DNA from: Aerococcus viridans
GTDB lineage: Bacteria; Bacillota; Bacilli; Lactobacillales; Aerococcaceae
Length of the DNA: 64,000 bases
NCBI RefSeq assembly: GCF_001543285.1
Contig: NZ_CP014164.1
Location: forward strand, 1,736,001 to 1,800,000
Direction of reading: 5' to 3'
The translations under genes were made by a program, and so were the position numbers. Positions 55,414-64,000 of the stretch are shown in pieces. The notes beneath the pieces were generated by a model. It searched no databases, was not told the origin of the DNA, and saw only the letters and a program-made list of their open reading frames with translations. Positions within the stretch are counted from its first letter, which is position 1. The number at the start of each line of letters is the position of its first letter.

Positions 55414-56634
55414 TTACAACTTATCGATTTCTTCCTCGGTTAAAGGTTGGTGTCGCAGACTCTCTAAAAAACGCACTGTCGACCCTACATCTTGTTCCCC
55501 AGTTTCTTGACGGACCTGCTCGCGGTATTTGACATCGATCTTGATAATCTTATAGATTGAAGCTAGGACCGGCACCCCGATTAACATACCAGGAATACCC
55601 ATCAAGCCCCCACCAACAGTTACAGCGAATAACACCCACATAGATGGTAGTCCAATTGAATCCCCCACAACTCGTGGATAGATCAAGTCCCCTTCTAATT
55701 GTTGGACAAATAAGACGAAGATGAGATAAATCAAGGCGTAGGTTGGGTTTAAAGCGAGTAGGATCAAGACGCCGACCGCACCCGATAGGAAGGCACCAAT
55801 AATTGGAATCAATGCCATGACACCTTGCAAGACACCTAACATCGCAGCATAAGGAACTTGAAGAATAAATAACCCGACTGTCACTAAAGTACCCAAGATG
55901 ATTGATTCAATAACCATTCCTGAAATAAACTTAGCAAATGTTTCATTAGCAACTCGAGCAACATTTTCAATTAATTGGTGGATATCATCGCGAACATAAA
56001 CCGTTAGCAACCGATCTACTTGTTTGGCTAATTTTTCCTTTGAAAAGAGAATATAAATGGCAAACAAGATACCCAAGAAGATATTAGTTACTGCACCAAC
56101 AGAAGTTGTCAATACGGAAACAGAAGTGGTTGCGACATTAGATGCTAAGCTATTAATCCCACTAGCTACACTAGAAAACATGCTACCCCAATCAATGTTG
56201 ACTTGGTTGGCCAATTCATTGACTAAGGGTACTAAAGCTTCTTGACGGTTAAACCAATCTGTTAAGTTTTGGACCGTTTCAGGAATAACATCAATCAAGG
56301 TCATGACTGCTGATGCCAATTGCGGTACGACAATAACAACAGTCGCTGCAATGACTAAACAAACGATTAAGATTGCTAAAATAATGGCTACAGGTCGTCT
56401 AGACCCTTTTATATATTTGTTTGTGGCTTTTGGATAAAGGTACTTTTCAAGCCAGGTCATCAATAGATTCAGGACAAAAGCAACCATCCCACCTAAGATT
56501 AAAGGGAAAATCACTGACCAAATCATAAAGACTGTTTGGACAAGGTATGACCAGTTGATGACGACTAATATAAATACTGCAATCAAGGCCAACCATTGGA
56601 TCCCTTGCTTTGATGGTCCATTTAATTTTTTCAA
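55414..56634 (-). CDS. AI-2E family (TqsA/YdiK-like) membrane protein
   Basis: 406 aa with 7-8 TM helices. It has the family's central region AMLGVLQGVMALIPIIGAFLSG and C-terminal GMLIGVPVLASIYKI. The superfamily includes exporters of autoinducer-2 and Na+(Li+)/H+ antiporters; here the substrate is unknown. Probable start TTG 56632-56634 after AAAGAG. A cytosolic acidic tail ends EEEIDKL. Confidence 0.87.
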   Translation of the reverse strand: MKKLNGPSKQGIQWLALIAVFILVVINWSYLVQTVFMIWSVIFPLILGGMVAFVLNLLMTWLEKYLYPKATNKYIKGSRRPVAIILAILIVCLVIAATVVIVVPQLASAVMTLIDVIPETVQNLTDWFNRQEALVPLVNELANQVNIDWGSMFSSVASGINSLASNVATTSVSVLTTSVGAVTNIFLGILFAIYILFSKEKLAKQVDRLLTVYVRDDIHQLIENVARVANETFAKFISGMVIESIILGTLVTVGLFILQVPYAAMLGVLQGVMALIPIIGAFLSGAVGVLILLALNPTYALIYLIFVLFVQQLEGDLIYPRVVGDSIGLPSMWVLFAVTVGGGLMGIPGMLIGVPVLASIYKIIKIDVKYREQVRQETGEQDVGSTVRFLESLRHQPLTEEEIDKL

Positions 56635-56681
56635 AATAATTCAACTCTTTCTTTACTTTAATATGTATACATTTTAACATA

Positions 56682-57707
56682 TCAAGACAAGAGTAGGTTA
56701 ATGAGAATAGTTGGGTCAAGGAGGCCAAAATAAGGCGTTAAATCGATATCCCTTAACAGCTCAGCCAGCGGTTCTTGTCTAAGGGGTTGGCCGATGAGCA
56801 CCTGTTCTAGGTCAGCAATATCCTTTTTACCGAAAAAGTCGCCATAAATCCGACATTTTTGAATATGGCCTTTAGCGACTTCTAAGGACACTTCAATGGT
56901 TCCTATGCCAGGGGCGCGGACGGCGTTATTGATGGCATAAGTCGGGTTATTGCCGAAGTTCCAGTCCCAATTCTTGTATTTATCGGCCACCATCTGGTCG
57001 ATAATAGCCCAGTCTCGGTCGGTTAAATCATACCGCTTGGCTTGACTCATATCCTCGATGCCTAAAAATTCAGCAGCCATCAAATCTTTGAATTCAAAAT
57101 TGGTCAACTTTTGGTAAGCTGGCGCTAAATGACTTCTGATGTCCGTTACCCGTGCACGGACAGATTGAATGCCTTTTGAAATGATTTTCTTTTCATCGGG
57201 ATTGAGGGCTTTGACCATAGCATCATAGTCTACGTCTAGCATTAAAGAAAATCCGCCATAGACCAAGTCATTTTTTATGGTCATGGCTGCGCCGGAAATC
57301 TTTTTCCCAGCAATCTCTAAATCGTTCCGTCCACTCTGACTCAGGTCTTTGACCCCAAATTTCTCTAGAGCATCAATCGTCGGTTGATACATCTTGGCGT
57401 AATTGCCGTAAATATCTGTGTTCCCTGGATAAAGGAAGCAAAAGTTGACGTGGCCGGGGTCTTGGTAAAGGGTCCCGCCACCGGTATCGCGGCGGACGAG
57501 TAGGATGTCATGGTCTTTAACATAGTCTTCATTGACTTCAACCAGGGAATTTTGAAACCGGCCCACTTGGACTGTTGGCTCGACGATATAAGGCAGTAAG
57601 ACGGGCTCAGTAATCTCAAGCTGGTCTTGGACATAGACTTGAACGGCTAAAGCATAAGCCCCGTCCATGATATATTGGCCATTTCGGATTGGTTCAATGA
57701 CGATCAT
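56682..57707 (-). CDS. lipoate-protein ligase, LplA2 type
   Basis: 341 aa. Signature [20 protein letters not shown] (about 71-90), [18 protein letters not shown] with the catalytic Lys, C-terminal accessory domain. It attaches lipoate to a carrier-protein lysine via lipoyl-AMP. Its ATG overlaps the SirTM stop (ATGA), so the two are coupled. By context the substrate is the GcvH-like protein at 59501-59839 rather than a 2-oxo-acid dehydrogenase. No lipoyl-dependent dehydrogenase is in the window. Confidence 0.92.
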   Translation of the reverse strand: MIVIEPIRNGQYIMDGAYALAVQVYVQDQLEITEPVLLPYIVEPTVQVGRFQNSLVEVNEDYVKDHDILLVRRDTGGGTLYQDPGHVNFCFLYPGNTDIYGNYAKMYQPTIDALEKFGVKDLSQSGRNDLEIAGKKISGAAMTIKNDLVYGGFSLMLDVDYDAMVKALNPDEKKIISKGIQSVRARVTDIRSHLAPAYQKLTNFEFKDLMAAEFLGIEDMSQAKRYDLTDRDWAIIDQMVADKYKNWDWNFGNNPTYAINNAVRAPGIGTIEVSLEVAKGHIQKCRIYGDFFGKKDIADLEQVLIGQPLRQEPLAELLRDIDLTPYFGLLDPTILINLLLS

Positions 57708-58588
57708 TTGGCTAATTCCTCCTGCATGTAGGCGTTGGCGCCGATAATGGTGTCTGCGATATCCCCATCAAGTCGGTAGGTTTGCCCTCTTATCTGGTCA
57801 GGAATCCGGTACAACTTCTTATTCAATTGGACATACATGGCTTTTGGATTGTTGGCGGTCATTTCTTGGAATGGGGTTTTAACGAATTGTGGCGTGGTAT
57901 AGCCTACCCCAATATCCAAGAAGAGAATGGCTTGCCCTTGGCGTTGAGCTAAAAAGTCATCATAACGGGCTTTTTGGGCGAAGAATTCTGGACTTTCTAC
58001 CATGCCCTTGCCTGCTTTTCTCTTGTTGACCTCCATCACGGCCCCACATTCTGGACAATGGGGGATTAGGTCATATGGAATCTCCATGTTTTCTTGCTGG
58101 TCCACCATTTGCCGGATTAAATCGTCGTCTCGGTAGGTTTCTTGGTGGCACATTTGACTGCACTGCATCAAAATATACTCCCCTTGAATGTGGAATACCC
58201 TTTCCAAGTCGTAATCCGCCACCGCAAAGGCATTGTCTGCGTTGGTGGTAATAATATGGTGGGGTTTATTGGCCAAGAGTTCTTTCAAAGCGATATAAGA
58301 GGCCCCTACTGGTTGGTCAAGGTAATTCAAGGTGATAAAACGAGATTCGAAGGCCCAATATTCCTGAGTCGATGGAAAATCGAATAAACTAGCTTGTAAC
58401 ATATCGAAGAAACCATATTTCTCAATAAAGTCAGGGAAATTATTTTCAAACCGCGGCCCCACATAGGTGAAACCGTCAGCTGCTGACATGCCAGCCCCAA
58501 TTCCAACCACCACTGCGTCTGCCTCGGCGACTGCTTCTTGCAACATTTTTGCTTGATCATCTCTTATCTCTTCAAAAGCTTTCCACAT
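57704..58588 (-). CDS. class M sirtuin (SirTM), protein ADP-ribosyltransferase
   Basis: 294 aa Sir2-fold. NAD-binding [24 protein letters not shown], and HIQG at the site where canonical sirtuins have catalytic His-Gly: here Gln replaces His, the SirTM hallmark linked to ADP-ribosylation rather than deacylation. Zinc ribbon CSQMC...CPECG present. Known relatives modify lipoylated GcvH-L. ATG after AAGGAAATTGTG. It is separated from the macrodomain gene by an intrinsic terminator. Confidence 0.9.
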   Translation of the reverse strand: MWKAFEEIRDDQAKMLQEAVAEADAVVVGIGAGMSAADGFTYVGPRFENNFPDFIEKYGFFDMLQASLFDFPSTQEYWAFESRFITLNYLDQPVGASYIALKELLANKPHHIITTNADNAFAVADYDLERVFHIQGEYILMQCSQMCHQETYRDDDLIRQMVDQQENMEIPYDLIPHCPECGAVMEVNKRKAGKGMVESPEFFAQKARYDDFLAQRQGQAILFLDIGVGYTTPQFVKTPFQEMTANNPKAMYVQLNKKLYRIPDQIRGQTYRLDGDIADTIIGANAYMQEELAK

Positions 58589-58610
58589 ACCTACACAATT
58601 TCCTTTCCTG

Positions 58611-58649
58611 TAAAAAGAGTAGGCAGCTAGTTTTTAGCCTACCTACTCC
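58611..58649 (-). terminator. intra-operon terminator before SirTM
   Basis: Minus-strand GAGTAGG / CCTACTC stem with inner CTA/TAG pairs followed by TTTTT. It lies in the 74-bp gap between macrodomain stop and SirTM start, so read-through or a separate promoter must supply sirTM-lplA2. Confidence 0.7.
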
Positions 58650-58662
58650 AAAAATGCGTTAT

Positions 58663-59496
58663 TTAATTGATTAAAACTTTTTGATATAAGGCCAAATCTT
58701 CATCCAAGAAGACATTAAAGACAACCTGTAATGAACTATCCGTTTCCTTTAAATAATCTTGAACTGTTTGAATGGCAATATCTCTGGCTAATGCCTTTGG
58801 AAAATGAAACTCACCAGTTGAAATGCTACAAAAAGCAATAGTCGAAAGCCCTCTAGCATCCGCTTCTTTTAGGGAATTTAGGTAGCAAGCTGCCAACAAA
58901 TCTTGGTTCATTTGAGACACCGGCTCCTTATAAATCACTGGTCCAACCGTATGAAAAATGAAAGCAGACGGCAAGTTATAGGCCTTTGTGACCATGACCT
59001 TCCCCACTGGCAGTTTACGGCCATTTAATGCCTTAGCCATATCCGTTCTGACCTGAGCACCCGCCATTGTATGGATTGTATTGTCTACACAATGATGGTT
59101 TGGAATATAGCAACCTAGTCCATTCTTATTGGCCGCGTTCACAATGGCATCCACCTTCAAGCGGGTAATATCCCCTTGCCAAAGAAAAATACGTTGGTCC
59201 AACTGGCTTTTTTGCCATTGGTCTGGGCTGGCAGCTGGCGCTAGCTTGGCTTGAAGTAAAGATTCTTCTGCCAGTAAGTATTCCGGGCTTGGTTGGTAGA
59301 CATCGCGTACATTGACTAAACCTCTAAAAACCGTCCAGCGACTGTGGTCATCAGGGATGGCGGTTATGTCTAGGCAGTTGTCAGCTTGGACGGTGCCTGC
59401 CCTTTTCAAAGATTCAGTAAAGGCTTTCTGGGCGTGACTGCTTTCATTCTGATGGTCCCACAGGTAGTGAATGGCCGTCTTGAGTGCTTTGTCCAT
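58663..59496 (-). CDS. Zn-dependent macrodomain ADP-ribosylhydrolase
   Basis: 277 aa: N-terminal helical extension (about 1-110) then a macrodomain. VDAIVNAANKNGLGCYIPNH followed by HCVDNTIH is the Zn-macro motif (Cys/His ligands inserted after NAAN), and CSISTGEFHFPKALA is the diphosphate loop. Removes ADP-ribose placed by SirTM on the GcvH-L carrier. ATG lies 4 bp after the GcvH-L stop; tightly coupled. Confidence 0.93.
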   Translation of the reverse strand: MDKALKTAIHYLWDHQNESSHAQKAFTESLKRAGTVQADNCLDITAIPDDHSRWTVFRGLVNVRDVYQPSPEYLLAEESLLQAKLAPAASPDQWQKSQLDQRIFLWQGDITRLKVDAIVNAANKNGLGCYIPNHHCVDNTIHTMAGAQVRTDMAKALNGRKLPVGKVMVTKAYNLPSAFIFHTVGPVIYKEPVSQMNQDLLAACYLNSLKEADARGLSTIAFCSISTGEFHFPKALARDIAIQTVQDYLKETDSSLQVVFNVFLDEDLALYQKVLIN

Positions 59497-59500
59497 CAGT

Positions 59501-59839
59501 CTAGGCTTCTGGCAGTTGGTCGTATGCGGCTTGGTCTACGCCAGTCATTTTGTATACCCAACTGGCTTCGGCTTTTTCTGAGTTCAATTGTTCAGGTACT
59601 TCTTCTGCTGCTTTGTTGATGGCTGTGATAGTTCCTGCCAATGGTGCTTGCAATTCTAGGACGGTTTTTGAGGCTTCCAGGTTTAAAATCGCTTGGTCTT
59701 TTTCGATTTGGTCGCCGTCATTGGCGATGAATTCGACGTAGCCAACGGTCCCGATGTCGTCTTGTAATTCTGGCGTCATGATAAATGTAAATTCGTCTTC
59801 GTTTTGTTCTACCCATAGATAATTTGCTAGTTTGCGCAT
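59501..59839 (-). CDS. GcvH-like lipoyl carrier protein (GcvH-L)
   Basis: 112-aa lipoyl/biotinyl-type beta-barrel. The lipoylated Lys is predicted in LNLEASKTVLELQAPLAGTI. No gcvP, gcvT or lpd is nearby, so it is not part of a glycine-cleavage system. In relatives it is the common target of LplA2 (lipoylation) and SirTM (ADP-ribosylation, dependent on lipoylation). ATG after AGGAGGAAACAAC. Confidence 0.93.
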   Translation of the reverse strand: MRKLANYLWVEQNEDEFTFIMTPELQDDIGTVGYVEFIANDGDQIEKDQAILNLEASKTVLELQAPLAGTITAINKAAEEVPEQLNSEKAEASWVYKMTGVDQAAYDQLPEA

Positions 59840-59974
59840 GTTGTTTCCTCCTAAAATTTGATTGCTTCTTTGTTAATCAAAGTAGCATGATTTGCCCTGA
59901 TTGACTAATAATTTATTTGTAATCTTGTTATCATTATCTTTTGGAAAAAGGGCCATCGCCGCTCAAGCTAATGT

Positions 59975-60985
59975 CTAGATATCAAAGGCTTGTGCGATCA
60001 AGGCCAGGTGTTCTTGACGACTTTCTATGCCCGGCACCATCGGGATCACCATAAATTCATCGGCAGCTGTGACATCAATGATCCTGTCAATTTGAATTTT
60101 GACTTGCCGGATATCACCTGTGATGAGTTTTTTTCGGTTACGGGCTATTTTAGCCAAATCTGGTTGCGTAAACTTATAGTTGGCTGCTTCATCGATAGTT
60201 GGCAAGTGGTCAAATTCGCTGTAGTCCTTTTTGCCAAGAATCCATAAATCAAATGCTCGTTGAAGCGGCTGGATATCGGCCCCTTCAGGCACGACGGCGA
60301 TAAAGGCCGAAACCATGAGTTGTGGTTTGTCCAAGGTGGCAGACGGTTGGAAATTGTCCCGGTAAATTTTCGCAATCCGCCCCGCCGCTTCAATGGCATC
60401 TTCGTCCTGGTTAAATAATAAACTATAAACGTAGCCAATCCCTAATCGGGCAGCCTTATAAGCTGATTCTTCGCTGGCTGATAGGGTCCACAAGGTCGGT
60501 GGGGTTTCAGCCCGCGGATAAACCTGGACATCCCCATAAGAGGACGCTGTTTGGGTCACAAAGTCTCGCACTTCCCCCATAGCCTCTTCATTGTCCTTGT
60601 AGCCTTTGAGATTATTGTCCAATGCCTCACGAACCGCTTGACGGCCGGGATTGTTGCCCATACCTAAATCCACCCGGCCAGGATACAAGTGAGCGATTGT
60701 AGCAAAGACTTCAGCCACTTTCAATGGGGCATAGTGGGGCAACATGACCCCGCCAGACCCGAATTTCAACCGTTTAGTCTGACTCAAAAAGTGGGTCATC
60801 AGAATTTCTGGGGCAGCGGATGGATAAGCAGCTAAACTGTGGTGTTCCGCAAACCAAAAGCGGTGATAACCCAAATCTTCAGCCGTCTTAGCTAAAGCGA
60901 GTGTATCAGCGTAAGCCTCTCTGTCGCTTTTTCCCTTGTCACGGGCCACGAAATCAAGGACATTCCATTTCACTGTATTGGTCAT
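59975..60985 (-). CDS. LLM-class flavin-dependent oxidoreductase
   Basis: 336-aa bacterial luciferase-like protein (TIM barrel): FAEHHSLAAYPSAAPEILM, GRVDLGMGNNPGR and LGIGYVYSLLFNQDEDA are class motifs. Predicted FMN-dependent monooxygenase or reductase of unknown substrate. First gene of the minus-strand SirTM cluster, 135 bp upstream of GcvH-L. LLM and OYE enzymes recur in extended SirTM operons. Confidence 0.88.
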   Translation of the reverse strand: MTNTVKWNVLDFVARDKGKSDREAYADTLALAKTAEDLGYHRFWFAEHHSLAAYPSAAPEILMTHFLSQTKRLKFGSGGVMLPHYAPLKVAEVFATIAHLYPGRVDLGMGNNPGRQAVREALDNNLKGYKDNEEAMGEVRDFVTQTASSYGDVQVYPRAETPPTLWTLSASEESAYKAARLGIGYVYSLLFNQDEDAIEAAGRIAKIYRDNFQPSATLDKPQLMVSAFIAVVPEGADIQPLQRAFDLWILGKKDYSEFDHLPTIDEAANYKFTQPDLAKIARNRKKLITGDIRQVKIQIDRIIDVTAADEFMVIPMVPGIESRQEHLALIAQAFDI

Positions 60986-61226
60986 ACAACTGTACTCCTT
61001 TACTTTTATAAACTGTTATATTACAAGTTTACAATTATATCCACAAATTACAGAGATAGCCTTTTCAACTATTATCATGATATCATATAAACTGTTCAAA
61101 TGTTTGCATAATTTGTTTTTATCCAACTAATTATGTATCCGCATACACCTATTGTGATTTTCGAATATTCAATCCAAATGCATTCTGAAATCCAGAAATC
61201 CATAGACATAGAAAGGACAAACAATT

Positions 61227-62423
61227 ATGACCCAAGATTATAAGACTTTGTTACAACCAGTGACCCTACCCAACGGCCTAGTCCTCAAAAACCGCTTTGC
61301 CCTATCGCCAATCATAACCAATTCATCCACCCAAGAAGGCTTCATCACCCAAGAAGACCTCGATTACGCCAGCCGTCGCGCTAAGTCAGCTCCCATCCAA
61401 GTGACCGGTGCTGCCTACATCGAACCCTACGGTCAACTGTTTGAATATGGTTTCTCCGTTGACGATGATCGCGCTATTCCAGGTCTTCGCAAAATGGCTA
61501 CCGCCATGCAAGTTGACGGCGCCAAAGCCATCCTACAATTAACCCATGCTGGCCGTTTTGCCAACCAAGCGATCTTGGACTACTACACAGTTTATGGCCC
61601 AAGTCCGCAGACATTGCATACGCCAATCGACCACCAAGTTTTAGAAATGTCACCACGTAAGATCAAGCAAGTCGTTCGCCAGTACGGGGACGCCACTCGC
61701 CGTGCGATTAAAGCAGGTTTTGCTGGGGTGGAAATTTCAGCGGCTCAACGTTTATTGATGCAGACTTTCTTCTCTCCTTATTCAAACCAACGGACAGATG
61801 AATATGGTCCACAAAGTTTAGAGAACCGGGCCCGCTTTGGACTTGAAGTCTTTAAAGAAGTACAAAAAGTGATCAATGAAGAAGCGCCAAGTGATTTTAT
61901 CCTCGGTTTTAGAGGCACCCCTGAAGAAACGCGCGGCAAGGAAATCGGCTATACCGTTGAAGAATTTAACCAATGGGTGGACTGGATCCTTGAAGTGGCA
62001 GATTTAGATTACCTCGCTATTGCCTCTTGGGGTCAAAACATTTTCCAACATACTGTACGCGCTGAAGGTCAATACTATGGTCAACCAGTCAATAAAATCG
62101 TTCATGACCATTTAAATGGCCGCGTTGTCATGATGGCAACAGGGGGTATTAATTCACCTGACAAAGCCATGGAAGCTATCCAATATGCAGATATGGTGGG
62201 GATGTCATCGCCTTTTATTACGGAGCCGGATTTTGTCAATAAATTAGCAGCCGGAAAAGCAGATGAAATTGACTTACAATTAACCAACAAAGATATTGAT
62301 GACCTTGCTATACCAAAAGCAGCCTTCAAAGACATCGTCCGTATGATGGACTACGGCAAAGGCTTACCACAAGAAGCCCGCGACAAATTACGTGAACACG
62401 AAAAAAATTATGATTCAAAATAA
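61227..62423 (+). CDS. OYE-family NADH-dependent flavin oxidoreductase
   Basis: 398-aa Old Yellow Enzyme-like TIM barrel: NRFALSPI near the N-terminus, TGAAYIEPYG, ILQLTHAGRFAN, QRLLMQTFFSPYSNQRTDEYG, MMATGGINSPDKA. Predicted FMN-bound enoate/ene reductase. Divergent from the LLM gene over 241 bp, consistent with membership of the extended SirTM locus. ATG after AAAGGACAAAC. Confidence 0.93.
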   Translation: MTQDYKTLLQPVTLPNGLVLKNRFALSPIITNSSTQEGFITQEDLDYASRRAKSAPIQVTGAAYIEPYGQLFEYGFSVDDDRAIPGLRKMATAMQVDGAKAILQLTHAGRFANQAILDYYTVYGPSPQTLHTPIDHQVLEMSPRKIKQVVRQYGDATRRAIKAGFAGVEISAAQRLLMQTFFSPYSNQRTDEYGPQSLENRARFGLEVFKEVQKVINEEAPSDFILGFRGTPEETRGKEIGYTVEEFNQWVDWILEVADLDYLAIASWGQNIFQHTVRAEGQYYGQPVNKIVHDHLNGRVVMMATGGINSPDKAMEAIQYADMVGMSSPFITEPDFVNKLAAGKADEIDLQLTNKDIDDLAIPKAAFKDIVRMMDYGKGLPQEARDKLREHEKNYDSK

Positions 62424-62461
62424 ACACTTAAATATCTAAAAATCTAAACATTTAAATACCT

Positions 62462-62822
62462 ATAGATATGCCTTCGGTTTTAGCCTTCTCAATCATTCCC
62501 TTAGTTGCGGGAACGACATATGTTGCGTCTAAACACGCTGTGTCTGCTATGACAAAATCAACTGCCTTCATGCATACCAACAACAAAATTCGTGTTAACA
62601 GTATCGCCCCAGGTGCCATCGCTACAAATATTGCCTCAACGATGACCAACTTAAATGACTTTGGGAACGCTCGGATTGGTGCCGTCAGCGCCTTAAACCT
62701 AGGTGTTGGTCAACCCGAAGATATCGCCCGCCAATGGAGCAGTATTCTTAGCATCAGATGACGCTAAATTGATCAAAGGTGATATTATCACTGTAGATGG
62801 TGGCTTCACGGCACCATTCTAA
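62462..62822 (+). pseudogene. short-chain dehydrogenase remnant
   Basis: C-terminal half of a classical SDR: IPLVAGTTYVASKHAVSAMT (catalytic Tyr-x3-Lys), RVNSIAPGAIATNI, then after EDIAR a frameshift (near 62730), LASDDAKLIKGDIITVDGGF and a stop at 62820-62822. The N-terminal Rossmann cofactor-binding half is absent. Not functional. Confidence 0.85.
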
Positions 62823-62840
62823 AATAAATAAATTTTCCGT

Positions 62841-62880
62841 AAAAAAAGCTGGTCCTCATTTTTTTGAGAGCCAGCTTTTA
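62841..62880. terminator. terminator between SDR remnant and antiporter gene
   Basis: AAAGCTGG / CCAGCTTT arms with A7 before and T-run after; works both ways. Confidence 0.82.
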
Positions 62881-62899
62881 TTTGTTTTTATATCCTTAT

Positions 62900-64000
62900 T
62901 TATCGATCATCACGCAATAGTCGATTATGGGTTTGGTCGATTAAGACAGCACCAAGCGGTGCGGTGACTAAGATGGCAACGACTGAGATGGTTAAAATGA
63001 TTTGACCATTCGGCAAGCCCATCGCTAAGGGCACAGCGCCTATGGCTGCTTGTACTGTGGCTTTTGGAAGGTAGGCAAAGACGGCGAATGCTTTTTCCTC
63101 TTTGTTTAATTGAGTGCCTAAAACAGATAAAAGTACACCAAGTCCTCTAAATACCAACAACAAGACAATTAACACTACTGCAATGAGTCCTGAATCTTTG
63201 ACGGATTCGATGGACATGCTGGCACCAACTAACACGAATAGGATAATTTCAAAGACTTGCCATAAATGATTAAAACCTACTTGAACAGATTTGGCTTGAA
63301 CTGGATTGACGCGAAGCATCATAAAGCCCATTGCCATCACAGCAAGTAAGGCTGAGAAGCCAATTGGTCCTGTCATGGCTTTTTCAATCCCATCAAATAA
63401 CATGGCCATCCCAAAGGATAAGATGACTGGATAGCCACCTGATAATTGATATTTTTCAATAGCTAGTGACAGTAGCCAACCCACCAATAATCCCCCAGCG
63501 ATCCCTAATATGATAGAAGTTGGCATAGATAGCATGCTTAACCAATGGAATTCACCGGTTTGAGCAAGGGCTATTAAGGCAGTGAATATGATGATGACGA
63601 AGATATCATCCATAGAAGAGCCCGCTAGAATCATTTGCGGCACCCCTTTTTTCTTGCCATATCCCTTACCCATTAAATCTAACATGCGGGCAACGACGAC
63701 GGCTGGTGATGTGGCCGCGACAATAGCCCCTAGGATAGCTGCAGATAAGTATGACATCCCAAAGAATATTGGTGCCAAAATGATTGTCCCAATGATTTCT
63801 AGGGTAGCAGGTAGGAAGCTCATCAAGATGGCTGGGCGCCCTACTTTCTTCAAGTCCTGCAAATCGATATTTAAACCCGCTCTCAGTAAGATGATCATCA
63901 AGGCAATCCGTCTTAAATCACTGGCTATATCCAATGTACTTTGGTCAATTAGATTGAAAAATGATGGTCCCATGATTAAGCCAGCGATGATGTAGCCGAT
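62900..64000 (-). CDS. CPA2-family cation:proton antiporter (5' end outside window)
   Basis: At least 366 codons, open to the right edge (IGYIIAGLIMGPSFF precedes the first internal ATG at 63973), so the N-terminus is cut. About 11 TM helices are visible, with ATSPAVVVARMLDLM and GSSMDDIFVIIIFTAL carrying the antiporter-core Asp residues. No RCK/TrkA-N domain at the C-terminus, which ends LLRDDR. Predicted Na+ or K+/H+ exchanger. Confidence 0.9.
   Translation of the reverse strand: MGYIIAGLIMGPSFFNLIDQSTLDIASDLRRIALMIILLRAGLNIDLQDLKKVGRPAILMSFLPATLEIIGTIILAPIFFGMSYLSAAILGAIVAATSPAVVVARMLDLMGKGYGKKKGVPQMILAGSSMDDIFVIIIFTALIALAQTGEFHWLSMLSMPTSIILGIAGGLLVGWLLSLAIEKYQLSGGYPVILSFGMAMLFDGIEKAMTGPIGFSALLAVMAMGFMMLRVNPVQAKSVQVGFNHLWQVFEIILFVLVGASMSIESVKDSGLIAVVLIVLLLVFRGLGVLLSVLGTQLNKEEKAFAVFAYLPKATVQAAIGAVPLAMGLPNGQIILTISVVAILVTAPLGAVLIDQTHNRLLRDDR

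Noticed and set aside
59501..59839. Glycine-cleavage H protein
   Set aside because: No gcvP/gcvT genes nearby and the gene sits between macrodomain and LLM genes, which is the GcvH-L context.

Overview
The window looks like the chromosome of a low-GC Gram-positive coccus of the order Lactobacillales. Gene content (water-forming NADH oxidase, WalRK-YycHI-YycJ-HtrA-RlmH, KtrAB, short CstA, LysM/NlpC wall hydrolases) and general feel point to Aerococcaceae, probably Aerococcus. That assignment is inference, because no rRNA or phylogenetic marker was compared. Most genes lie on the minus strand.

Layout. 1-5.3 kb: metG (3' end cut off by the left edge), an NlpC/P60 hydrolase, tyrS behind a tyrosine T-box leader, and a flavodoxin-fold quinone reductase with a small partner. 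5.4-7.2 kb: the first of three nearly identical IS605-type elements (tnpA + tnpB). 7.2-19.9 kb: housekeeping and metabolism, with AbgT transporter, cyclodeaminase, a frameshifted DUF554 gene, glnA with GlnR operators, membrane and wall proteins, a nicotinamidase-like hydrolase, and an alaR-alaT-like regulator/transaminase pair. 20-21.6 kb: a stand-alone TnpB element. 21.9-26.4 kb: DUF1002 protein, VIT/CCC1 transporter, CstA, GloB-like hydrolase. 26.5-28.3 kb: second IS605 copy, with broken tnpB.

28.3-34.1 kb appears to be a small SCC-like genomic island inserted in the last codons of rlmH. Two direct att-like repeats, both encoding Glu-Pro-Tyr-His-Lys-stop and close to the staphylococcal SCC integration-site consensus, bracket a giant LPXTG/G5-repeat adhesin, a small secreted protein and the C-terminal remnant of a large serine recombinase. 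This is the most interesting signal in the window.

34.1-49.3 kb: rlmH, ktrBA, a cluster of DnaA boxes, and the essential wall-homeostasis cluster htrA / yycJ / DUF2207 protein / yycI / yycH / walK / walR (all minus). It is followed by a LysM-NlpC hydrolase with a perfect WalR box in its promoter, then a CPBP protease. 49.4-51.2 kb: third IS605 copy, the only one with an intact HUH motif in TnpA. 51.2-53.6 kb: a decayed area with a solo transposon end, a candidate structured RNA and a GH3 beta-glucosidase remnant. 53.7-56.6 kb: nox and an AI-2E-family membrane protein. 56.7-62.4 kb: the lipoylation-dependent ADP-ribosylation cluster (LplA2, SirTM, Zn-macrodomain, GcvH-L, LLM flavin oxidoreductase, divergent OYE-family oxidoreductase). 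The window ends with an SDR remnant and a CPA2 antiporter cut by the right edge.

How parts fit: WalRK controls wall hydrolases such as the 46.6-48.2 kb LysM-NlpC protein. The SirTM cluster is a self-contained modification/reversal module linked in other bacteria to oxidative stress. The IS605/TnpB copies, the SCC-like island and several pseudogenes show recent genome flux around rlmH.
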